DNA of 64,000 nucleotides from contig NZ_CADFDK010000001.1 in assembly GCF_902832885.1 (NCBI RefSeq), positions 1 to 64,000 on the forward strand. The letters are read 5' to 3'. The DNA is from Burkholderia seminalis DSM 23518. GTDB taxonomy: Bacteria; Pseudomonadota; Gammaproteobacteria; Burkholderiales; Burkholderiaceae. A program made the translations under genes and the position numbers. The notes beneath the pieces are model-generated. The model was given only the letters and a program-made list of their open reading frames with translations, did no database searches and was not told the DNA's origin. Below are positions 44,821 to 52,433 of the stretch, one piece after another. Positions within the stretch are counted from its first letter, which is position 1, and each line of letters starts with the position of its first letter.

Positions 44821-44857
44821 AAACGAAAAGGCCCTGCGTCGTGAGACGCAGGGCCTT
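44821..44857 (-). terminator. Rho-independent terminator of tRNA-Val
   Basis: Perfect 13-bp stem (44828-44840 with 44845-44857), loop GTGA on plus. On the minus strand it is followed by TTTTCGTTT. It lies 9 bases beyond the tRNA 3' end. Confidence 0.88.
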
Positions 44858-44865
44858 GAATTCTT

Positions 44866-44940
44866 TGGTGGGCGGTACTGGGATCGAACCAGTGACCCCT
44901 GCCGTGTGAAGGCAGTGCTCTACCGCTGAGCTAACCGCCC
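44866..44940 (-). tRNA. tRNA-Val (anticodon CAC), with encoded CCA
   Basis: On the minus strand the gene starts GGGCGGT, pairing with ACCGCCC before discriminator A and CCA. The anticodon loop TTCACAC, inside stem CTGCC/GGCAG, gives CAC, reading GUG. The D-loop and GTTCGATCC T-loop are canonical. A matching promoter lies 13 bases upstream and a strong terminator follows. Confidence 0.95.
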
Positions 44941-44952
44941 AAAGAAGCTGAA

Positions 44953-44981
44953 ATTATGTCAGGGCTTTGAGGGTCTGTAAA
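44953..44981 (-). promoter_or_regulatory. Promoter of tRNA-Val
   Basis: On the minus strand TTTACA (44976-44981) is 17 bases from CATAAT (44953-44958), each differing from the sigma-70 consensus at one or two positions. The tRNA 5' end is 12 bases after the -10. Confidence 0.75.
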
Positions 44982-45036
44982 GCCCTTTCTGCAAATTTTT
45001 TCGAATGTCCGCCGGCACCCGCCGCCGACCGCCCGT

Positions 45037-45939
45037 TCAGCCCGCGAGCGCGGGCAGCCCGTCGATCGATGCGCGCACGTAGTCGGCGAAGCGTAGCGCG
45101 ACCGGCTCGGCGGTGCCGCTGCGCTTGAGCGCAAGCGTGCGCGATTCGAGCGACGCATCCTTCAGCGGCCGGAACGCGAGCCGGTCGCTCTTCGCCTGCT
45201 GCAGCACGCGCGGCACCAGCGCGACCCCCATCCCGAACTCGATCATCGACAGGATCGTCTGCCACAGCCGCGCTTCGTGGCGGATCAACGGACTGAATCC
45301 CGCGTTCACGCACTGCGCGATGATCAGGTCGTGATAGTGCGGCGCCGCTTCGCGCGGAAACAGGATGAACGGTTCCGTCGCAAGCGCGGCGAGCGCGACT
45401 TGTCTGCGCCGCGTGAGCGGATGCGCGGCCGGCAGGCAGCACACGAATGGCTCCGCATAGACGGGCACCGATTCGACTTCGGGCGGGAAGTGGCCCCAGT
45501 GCGCATAGCCGAGATCGATCTGGCCACGCTGGATCGCCTGTACCTGCGCATGCGTGTTCATCTCGCTCAGCACGACCTCGACGCCCGGGTAGTCGGTTTC
45601 GAAGCGCCGTACCGCGTCGGGCAGCCCGCGATACAGCATCGAATGGACGAAGCCGATCCGCAGCCGGCCCGCGAGGCCCGACGCGGAGCGCACCGTCAGG
45701 CGCTCGGCCTCGGCCGCCTGCAGCAGCAGCCGGCGTGCCTCGCCGAGCAGCACCTCGCCCGCGTTGGTCAGCGCGACGGTCTTGTTGGTGCGCGAGAAGA
45801 GCTGCACGCCGAGCGTGTCCTCGAACTTGCGGATGTCGAAACTCAGCGCCGGCTGCGAGATGAACAGGCGCTTCGCCGCGCGCCCGAAATGCAGCTCCTC
45901 CGCGACCGCCACGAAATAGCGCAATTGCCTCAGTTCCAC
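45037..45939 (-). CDS. LysR-family regulator
   Basis: A 300-residue LysR regulator. The DNA-binding domain starts ELRQLRYFVAVAEELHFGRAAKRLFISQPALSFDIRKFEDTLGVQLFSR, the classical CatR/BenM-like opening. The effector domain is full length. GTG 45939 was chosen because GGAGGAG sits five bases upstream; an earlier in-frame ATG at 45963 lacks a site. It is divergent from an acyl-CoA dehydrogenase gene, and a perfect 11-bp inverted repeat lies in between. Confidence 0.9.
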   Translation of the reverse strand: MELRQLRYFVAVAEELHFGRAAKRLFISQPALSFDIRKFEDTLGVQLFSRTNKTVALTNAGEVLLGEARRLLLQAAEAERLTVRSASGLAGRLRIGFVHSMLYRGLPDAVRRFETDYPGVEVVLSEMNTHAQVQAIQRGQIDLGYAHWGHFPPEVESVPVYAEPFVCCLPAAHPLTRRRQVALAALATEPFILFPREAAPHYHDLIIAQCVNAGFSPLIRHEARLWQTILSMIEFGMGVALVPRVLQQAKSDRLAFRPLKDASLESRTLALKRSGTAEPVALRFADYVRASIDGLPALAG

Positions 45940-45961
45940 GGTGTCTCCTCCTAGCGTCGCC

Positions 45962-46016
45962 ATCGATAAGCGACATCTATCGTACCGGATGAATCCTATA
46001 TTGGACGCTTATCGAT
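45962..46016. promoter_or_regulatory. Perfect 11-bp inverted repeat, candidate LysR operator
   Basis: ATCGATAAGCG (45962-45972) and CGCTTATCGAT (46006-46016), spaced by 33 bases between the LysR gene and the acyl-CoA dehydrogenase gene. Twin sites of this spacing suit a LysR tetramer bending the divergent promoter. Confidence 0.6.
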
Positions 46017-46113
46017 CGCGCGCCTACGCTCTGCGGAAGGTTTCGCGCGGAGCCGGCAGCGGGCGGCGGCGCCCGGCCGGATCAACGCGCAGGCAACTCA
46101 GGAGACAACTCGC

Positions 46114-47865
46114 ATGAACGACACCGCTGGCGCGCCGGACCCCGGCACATCCAACATCCCCGACAGCCGGGGCATCAATTTCTTCACCGCCGACACCGAC
46201 CTCGGCGCGTTGCTGAAGCTGCACCTCGGCGATGCGCACTATGCCGAACTCGAGCCGCAACTGCGCGCGCTCGGGGCACGCGTGTCCGGCGAACTCGACG
46301 AATGGGCATCGCGCGCGGACAAGCATCCGCCCGTGCTCGAGCATCGCAACCGGCGCGGCGAGGCCGTGCAGCGGATCGACAAGGATCCCGCGTATGTCGC
46401 GCTCGAACGCGTTGCGTATGCGGAGCTCGGGCTCGCGTCGATGAGCCACGGGGCGCAATCCGTGCCGCCGCTCGTCAAGTACGCGCTGACGTTCCTGTTC
46501 GTGCAGGCGGAGTTCGGGCTGTGCTGCCCGGTCAGCATGACCGACTCGCTGACGCGCACGCTGCGCCGCTTCGGCGATCCGGCGCTCGTCGCGCGTTATC
46601 TGCCGATGCTCGCGTCGCGCGACTTCGACACGCTGTACCAGGGGGCGATGTTCATGACCGAGCAGGCGGCCGGCTCCGACGTCGCGCGGATCGCGACGCG
46701 CGCCGCGCGCGAGACGGACGCGCACGGCGGGACCGTCTGGCGCCTGACCGGCGACAAGTGGTTCTGCTCGAACGCGGATGCCGACCTCGCGATGGTGCTC
46801 GCGCGGCCCGACGGCGCGCCGGACGGCATCAAGGGCCTCGCGCTGTTCCTGCTGCCGAAGACGCTGCCCGACGGCACGCGCAACCGCTACCGGATCGTGC
46901 GCCTGAAGGACAAGCTCGGCAGCCGTTCGATGGCGAGCGGCGAGATCGTGCTCGACGGTGCGCAGGCCTGGCTGATCGGCGAGATCGGCCGCGGCTTTCA
47001 CCAGATGGCCGACATGATCAACATGTCGCGGCTGTCGAACGGCGTGCGCGCGGCGGGGCTGATGCGGCGCGCGCTGAACGAGGCGCTGCACGTCGCCGCG
47101 CATCGCGAGGCGTTCGGCCGCAAGCTGATCGAGATGCCGCTGATGCAGCGCCAGCTGATGAAAATGCTGCTGCCGGCCGAGGCTGCCCGCGCGATGTTCA
47201 TGCAGATCGCGTTGCTGCTGCCGCAGGCCGACGCCGGTGACGAGCAGGCCGCGCGCTGCGTGCGGATCCTGACGCCGCTGATCAAGTTCCGCGCGTGCCG
47301 CGATGCGCGCCGCGTGACGGGCGATGCGATGGAAGTGCGCGGCGGCACCGGCTACATCGAGGAATGGAGCGATGCACGGCTCGTGCGCGATGCGCATCTC
47401 GGCTCGATCTGGGAAGGCACGAGCAACATCGTCGCGCTGGACGTTGCGCGGGCCGCGCAGCGCGAGCACGCACTCGATGCGCTGCGCGCGTTCCTCGGCG
47501 ACCGGCTCGGCGCGGCACCGCTGCCCGACGCGAGCCGCGCGGCGCTGCGGCGCATCCTCGCGCGCGCATGCGATGCACTGGCGCGAGTCGCGGCGGACGG
47601 CGACGACGCGCACGTGCGGCAGGCCGCGTCCGCGCTGTACTACGCGAGCGCGGCCGTGGTGATGGCCTGCGAGGGCGTGCGGCTCGCGCCGGATTTCCGG
47701 CGTCTCGCGCTCGCGCACCTGCTCGTGCGCCACAAGCTGCTGCCGGTCGATCCGCTCGCGCCGGCGTTGCGCGACGACGAGTCGGCCGCGTTCGATGCGT
47801 TGCTGCGCGGCACGCCGGTCGCGCTCGACACGGCGCTCGACCTGCTGCCGGAGGTCGAACGATGA
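46114..47865 (+). CDS. Acyl-CoA dehydrogenase family protein
   Basis: A 583-residue flavoprotein, longer than the 380-residue standard because of N- and C-terminal extensions, as in the FadE/AidB-like group. Conserved pieces are CPVSMTDSLTRTLRRFGDP, YQGAMFMTEQAAGSDVARI (flavin-binding, about residues 177-195), GDKWFCSNADADLAMVLARP, and the late RGGTGYIEEWSDARLVRDAHLGSIWEGTSNIVALDVAR. AGGAGA precedes the ATG, and the stop overlaps the CoA-transferase start (ATGA). It would oxidise the acyl-CoA produced by its partner. Confidence 0.92.
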   Translation: MNDTAGAPDPGTSNIPDSRGINFFTADTDLGALLKLHLGDAHYAELEPQLRALGARVSGELDEWASRADKHPPVLEHRNRRGEAVQRIDKDPAYVALERVAYAELGLASMSHGAQSVPPLVKYALTFLFVQAEFGLCCPVSMTDSLTRTLRRFGDPALVARYLPMLASRDFDTLYQGAMFMTEQAAGSDVARIATRAARETDAHGGTVWRLTGDKWFCSNADADLAMVLARPDGAPDGIKGLALFLLPKTLPDGTRNRYRIVRLKDKLGSRSMASGEIVLDGAQAWLIGEIGRGFHQMADMINMSRLSNGVRAAGLMRRALNEALHVAAHREAFGRKLIEMPLMQRQLMKMLLPAEAARAMFMQIALLLPQADAGDEQAARCVRILTPLIKFRACRDARRVTGDAMEVRGGTGYIEEWSDARLVRDAHLGSIWEGTSNIVALDVARAAQREHALDALRAFLGDRLGAAPLPDASRAALRRILARACDALARVAADGDDAHVRQAASALYYASAAVVMACEGVRLAPDFRRLALAHLLVRHKLLPVDPLAPALRDDESAAFDALLRGTPVALDTALDLLPEVER

Positions 47866-49097
47866 GCGCAACGAACGTAACGAACGTAACGCGCGCGTCA
47901 CGCGGTGCGCTGGACGGCCTGAAAGTCGTCGACCTGAGTCGTGTGCTCGGCGGCCCGTACTGCACGCAGGGGCTCGCCGACCACGGTGCGACGGTGGTCA
48001 AGATCGAGCCGCCCGCCGGCGACGAAACACGCGGCTGGGGGCCGCCGTTCCTCGGCGACACGGCCTGGTACTTCATGGGCGTCAACCGCAACAAGGAAGG
48101 GCTGGCGCTCGACCTGTCGCGCGACGAAGGGCGCGCGATCCTGTGGCGCCTGCTGGAAGAGGCCGACGTGCTGGTCGAGAACTTCAAGCCCGGCACGCTC
48201 GCGCGCTGGGGGATGGACTATGCGCGCGACCTGCAGCCGCGCTTTCCGCGCCTGATCCATTGCGCGGTGACGGGCTTCGGCGACGACGGCCCGCTCGGCG
48301 GGCTGCCCGGCTACGACGCGGTGATCCAGGCGATGGCCGGGTTGATGAGCGTCAACGGCGAGCGCGACGGCGACGCGACGCGCATCGGCCTGCCGATCGT
48401 CGACATGGTCACGGGGCTCAACGCGCTCGCCGGCATCCTGCTCGCACTCGCGGAGCGCGAGAAAAGCGGGCAGGGGCAGTCGATCGACATCGCGCTGTAC
48501 GACTGCGGTGTATCGCTGCTGCATCCGCACCTGCCGAACTTCTTCGGCTCCGGGCGCGTGCCGGAGCGCAGCGGCAACGCGCATCCGAACATCGCGCCCT
48601 ACGACAGCTACCGCACGGCGACCGTGCCGATCTTCCTCGCGGTCGGCAACGACCGGCAGTTCGCGCGGCTCGTCGCGCATCTCGGTGCGCCGGCGCTCGC
48701 GGGCGACGCGCGCTTCGTCGATAACCGCAGCCGCTGCGCGCACCGGCCCGCGCTGAAGGCCGAACTGGAAGCGCGGCTCGCCGCGCACGCGTGCGAGCCG
48801 CTCGCGCGCGATCTGATGGCGGCCGGCGTGCCGTGCGGGCCGGTGCGGACGGTGGCCGAGGTCGCGCACGATCCGCATGCGCTGCACCGTAACCTGTTCG
48901 TCGAGATCGGCGCGTATCGCGGCACGGCGTCGCCGGTGAAGCTGTCGCGCACGCCGGCCACCTATCGGTCGGCACCGCCCGCGCTTGGCCGCGACACGCG
49001 CGCCGTGCTTGACCGGCTCGGCGTCGATCGTGCGCTTCAGCAGCAACTGCTCGACGCCGGCGTGCTGAAAACGGCGCCGGACCCGGCGCCCGGCTGA
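47862..49097 (+). CDS. CaiB/BaiF-type (class III) CoA-transferase
   Basis: A 411-residue class III CoA-transferase that activates a carboxylic acid by moving CoA from a donor. Family motifs are LKVVDLSRVLGGPYCTQGLADHGATVVKIEPPAGDETRGWGPP (residues 20-62), NRNKEGLALDL, VENFKPGTLARWG and the active-site region GFGDDGPLGGLPGYDAVIQAMAG. It overlaps the dehydrogenase stop by 4 bases. The first codons hold a short direct repeat (ACGAACGTA twice) encoding TNVTNV, a slippage-prone leader. With the adjacent transporter it suggests uptake, activation and oxidation of a carboxylate. Confidence 0.93.
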   Translation: MSATNVTNVTRASRGALDGLKVVDLSRVLGGPYCTQGLADHGATVVKIEPPAGDETRGWGPPFLGDTAWYFMGVNRNKEGLALDLSRDEGRAILWRLLEEADVLVENFKPGTLARWGMDYARDLQPRFPRLIHCAVTGFGDDGPLGGLPGYDAVIQAMAGLMSVNGERDGDATRIGLPIVDMVTGLNALAGILLALAEREKSGQGQSIDIALYDCGVSLLHPHLPNFFGSGRVPERSGNAHPNIAPYDSYRTATVPIFLAVGNDRQFARLVAHLGAPALAGDARFVDNRSRCAHRPALKAELEARLAAHACEPLARDLMAAGVPCGPVRTVAEVAHDPHALHRNLFVEIGAYRGTASPVKLSRTPATYRSAPPALGRDTRAVLDRLGVDRALQQQLLDAGVLKTAPDPAPG

Positions 49098-49185
49098 CAT
49101 CACGCCGCCGGCCGGCGGCGCGATGCCGGCCAGCCGGGAAAGGCGCGCGCGAGTCGCGCCCCCGATCACCCAACAGGAGACATCG

Positions 49186-50598
49186 ATGAGCCGTCCGCAA
49201 TCCCCGAGCGCCGCGCTGCCGCGGCCTGGCCGCGCCGCCTTCGCGGCGTTCGTCGGCACCACGATCGAGTGGTACGACTTCTACATCTACGGCACGGCCG
49301 CGGCGCTCGTGTTCGGCAAGGTGTTCTTCGCGAGCACGATGGACCCGGGCGTCGCGACGCTGCTCGCGTTCGTCACGTTCTGGGCCGGTTTCGCCGCGCG
49401 GCCGCTCGGCGGCATCGTGTTCGGGCATCTCGGCGATCGCGTCGGCCGCAAGACCGCACTCGTGATCACGCTGGTGATGATGGGCCTGGCGACGACCGGC
49501 ATCGGCCTGCTGCCCGGCTATGCGCAGATCGGCGTCTGGGCGCCGGCCGGCCTCGTCGTGCTGCGCGTGCTGCAGGGCATCGCGGTCGGCGGCGAGTGGG
49601 GCGGCGCGGTGCTGATCGCGAGCGAAAACGCGCCGAAGCACCGCAGCATCCTGTATGCGGCGTTCGCGCAGCAGGGCTCGCCCACCGGCAACCTGCTCGC
49701 CACCGCCGCGTTCTTCGCGCTGAGCGCGCTGCCGACGCCGTCGTTCCTGACGTGGGGCTGGCGCATTCCGTTCCTGCTGTCGGCCGTGCTCGTGATCATC
49801 GGCATGGTGATCCGGCTGAAGCTCGAGGAATCGGCCGACATGCAGCGCGTGCTCGCGCGCAAGCGCACGGTGAAGCTGCCGCTGCGCGACGTCTTGCGCG
49901 ATCACTGGGTGGTCGTGCTGCTCGCGGCCGGCACCTTGCCCGTGATCAACGTCACGTATTTCCGCAGCACGTTCGCGCTGTCGTGGGCGACGAAGGAGCT
50001 CGGCTACGCGCAGGGCACGTTCCTCGGCATCCTGTCGATCTCGCTCGTCGTGCAGTTCCTGATGCAGCCGGTCGGCGCATGGTTCGTGTCGAAGGTCGAC
50101 ATGCGGCGCGCGATGTGCTGGATCCTGATTCCGGAAATCGTGCTGATGCCGGTGATGTTCCATGCGCTCGCGACGCGTTCGTACGGGGTCGCCGTCGCGG
50201 GCATGTGCATCTCGACGATTCCGTCGGCGATGTTCTACGGCGCGGTCGGCGGCGTGCTCGCGCGCGTGTTTCCGGCGAACATCCGCTATACGGGCCTGTC
50301 GCTCGCGTACCAGTTGAGCGCGCTGGTCGTCGGCGGCGGCACGCCGGTGCTCGCGCAGGCGATCCTCAACGCGACGGGCAGCATCGTCGGCGTCGCGGTC
50401 GCATCGGGGCTCTACGCGCTCGTGTCGCTCGTCTGCATGCTGGCGTTGCTGAACCGCACCGGCTATCGCGCCGACGAACTGTCGACGGCCGAACGCAGCG
50501 ATGCGGCGGAATGGGGCACCGAAGGCGGCAGCGCCGACAGCGCGAGCGGCGGCGCGCAACAGCCGGGCGACGGCGGCACGCTGAAACCGGCGGGTTGA
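49186..50598 (+). CDS. MHS-family MFS transporter
   Basis: A 470-residue 12-helix symporter of the metabolite:H+ symporter group (shikimate, alpha-ketoglutarate, ProP type). The N-terminal GTTIEWYDFYIYGTAAALVFGKVFF is the group signature, followed by RPLGGIVFGHLGDRVGRKTALVITLVMMG and LQGIAVGGEWGGAVLIASENAP. A Ser/Gly-rich tail ends it. The start at 49186 has AGGAG upstream. It is probably the importer for the substrate of the dehydrogenase/CoA-transferase pair; 88 bases separate them. Confidence 0.92.
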   Translation: MSRPQSPSAALPRPGRAAFAAFVGTTIEWYDFYIYGTAAALVFGKVFFASTMDPGVATLLAFVTFWAGFAARPLGGIVFGHLGDRVGRKTALVITLVMMGLATTGIGLLPGYAQIGVWAPAGLVVLRVLQGIAVGGEWGGAVLIASENAPKHRSILYAAFAQQGSPTGNLLATAAFFALSALPTPSFLTWGWRIPFLLSAVLVIIGMVIRLKLEESADMQRVLARKRTVKLPLRDVLRDHWVVVLLAAGTLPVINVTYFRSTFALSWATKELGYAQGTFLGILSISLVVQFLMQPVGAWFVSKVDMRRAMCWILIPEIVLMPVMFHALATRSYGVAVAGMCISTIPSAMFYGAVGGVLARVFPANIRYTGLSLAYQLSALVVGGGTPVLAQAILNATGSIVGVAVASGLYALVSLVCMLALLNRTGYRADELSTAERSDAAEWGTEGGSADSASGGAQQPGDGGTLKPAG

Positions 50599-50625
50599 CG
50601 CACGCCGGGCGCATGCGCCCGAAAG

Positions 50626-50657
50626 AAAAACGGCACCGTGCGGGACACGGTGCCGTT
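50626..50657 (-). terminator. Terminator for the yggX transcript
   Basis: Perfect 12-bp stem (50629-50640 with 50646-50657), loop CGGGA on plus. Read on the minus strand it is followed by a T-rich run, five T then CTTTC. It may work for both converging genes. Confidence 0.82.
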
Positions 50658-50704
50658 GTTCGTCGGATCATGCGGCCGCGCTGCCGGCGCCGCGCGTCAC
50701 GTCA

Positions 50705-50980
50705 TCAGCCTTCCGTCGGCGGCACGTAGCCGGACGCCTGGTCCGCGCCGTCGCCGAAGAAGTATTTTTCGGTCTGCTTCATCAGGTACTGGCGCGCACG
50801 CGGGTCGGCCATGTTCAGGCGGTTTTCGTTGATCAGCATCGTCTGCTGCTTGAGCCAGCCCTGCCATGCTTCCTTCGAGACGCTCTCGTAAATGCGCTTG
50901 CCGAGTTCGCCCGGCAGCGGCGGGAAATCGAGGCCTTCGGCTTCCTTGCCGAGCTTCGCGCATTGGATCATTCGAGCCAT
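50705..50980 (-). CDS. yggX: Fe(2+)-trafficking / oxidative damage protection protein
   Basis: A 91-residue protein of the YggX family (small, about 90 residues). The sequence [69 protein letters not shown] follows the family closely, including the single Cys at position 7, implicated in oxidation resistance and labile iron handling. AGGAG precedes it. It lies 50 bases after argA on the same strand and may be its second gene. Confidence 0.95.
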
Positions 50981-51030
50981 CGTGTACTTCTCCTGTAATC
51001 GAACTGGGGGGAGGGCAGTCGTGCCTGCGC

Positions 51031-52410
51031 TCAGAGCTGCTTCATCAGCACGAGCGACTTGCGCTGCCAGTTATAGAGTTTGCGACGGTCTTCCGGCAGG
51101 TCGTCGACACTGACCTTGACGAAGCTGCGCTTGAGGAACCAGTGCTCGGTGCGCGTCGTGAGCACGAAGATGTGCGTGAGGCCGCGCGCGCGGGCGCGCT
51201 GCTCGATGCGCTTGAGCAGGCGTTCGCCGTCGCCCGAGCCCTGCGCTTCCGGCGCGACCGTCAGGCACGCCATCTCGCCGATCTTCTCCTGCTGGTACGG
51301 GTACAGCGCCGCGCAGCCGAACAGCACGCCATCGTGCTCGATCACCGAGAAGTGGTCGATGTCGCGTTCGATCTGGTGGCGGCCGCGTCGCACCAGCGTG
51401 CCGTCGGTCTCGAGCGGCTCGATCAGCGACAGGATGCCGCCGACGTCGTCCGGCGTCGCCTCGCGCAGGCTTTCGAGGTTCTCGTACGAGATCATCGTGC
51501 CGACGCCGTCGTGCAGGAACAGTTCGAGCAGCATGCTGCCGTCGAGCGATTGCGGAATCAGGTGCGCCCGCGTCACGCCGCCGCGGCACGCGCGGATCGA
51601 GTGCTTCAGGAAGAACGCGTCGTCGCCCTGGATGTTGCCGGAATCGAGCAACTCGGCCGCCGCGTCGAGCGACATTTCGCGGATCAGCCCGCCTTCGTCG
51701 TCGACGATGCCCGGCGCTTCGGTCAGGAAGATGATCTTGTCGGCGCGCAGCGCGATCGCGGCCGCCGACGCGACGTCTTCCATCGACAGGTTGAACGCCT
51801 CGCCGGTCGGCGAGAAACCGAGCGGCGACAGCAGCACGAGCTTGCGGCTCGCGAGCGAATGACGGATCGATTCGGCGTCGATCTTGCGCACGATGCCCGT
51901 ATGCGCGAAATCGACCCCGTCGAGAATCCCCACCGGCCGTGCCGTGACGAAGTTGCCCGACACGACGCTGATGTGCGCGTGCGCCATCGGCGAGTTCGGC
52001 AGACCCTGGCTGATCGCGGCCTCGATGTCGAGACGCACTTCGCCGGCCGCTTCCTTCGCGGATTCGAGCGCGCGCGCATCGGTGATGCGCAGGCCGTGCG
52101 AAAACTCGGATTCGACACCGTGCAGGCTCAACTGCTCCTCGACCTGCGGGCGCGAGCCGTGCACGAGCACGATCTGGATGCCCATCGCCTGCAGCAGCGC
52201 GATGTCGGACACGAGCGCGTTCAGCAGCCCCTGCTGCACCACCTCGCCGCCGAACCCCACGACGAACGTGCTGTTGCGGAACTTGTGGATATAGGGCGCG
52301 ACGGAGCGCATCCAGTCGACGAATTGCGCGTGGCTGGCGGCCGAATCGTCGGCGGCCGGCGGCGTCGCGGCGCTGGTCTGGGCGGGGGGGAGGTCGGTTT
52401 GGGAATTCAT
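51031..52410 (-). CDS. argA: N-acetylglutamate synthase
   Basis: A 459-residue enzyme making N-acetylglutamate, the first step of arginine synthesis. The N-terminal amino-acid kinase domain ([42 protein letters not shown], about residues 48-89) provides arginine feedback, and the C-terminal GNAT domain carries [29 protein letters not shown] (about 377-406). The length fits classical bacterial ArgA. Residues 1-30 are a low-complexity leader. No ribosome site precedes ATG 52410, and a TATAAT-like -10 lies only 8 bases upstream, suggesting a leaderless mRNA. Confidence 0.95.
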
Positions 52411-52417
52411 GGGCGGG

Positions 52418-52425
52418 ATTATAAT
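52418..52425. promoter_or_regulatory. Self-complementary -10 box shared by argA and hrpA
   Basis: ATTATAAT is its own reverse complement, giving TATAAT on both strands in the 23-base gap between the divergent start codons (52410 and 52434). Expected start points would fall at or within a base or two of each ATG. -35 matches are weak on both sides. Confidence 0.55.
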
Positions 52426-52433
52426 GCGCCCCC

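Noticed and set aside
44297-44821. 174-codon minus-strand ORF upstream of cysC
   Set aside because: No ribosome site or family resemblance, and it overlaps promoter-like AT-rich DNA.
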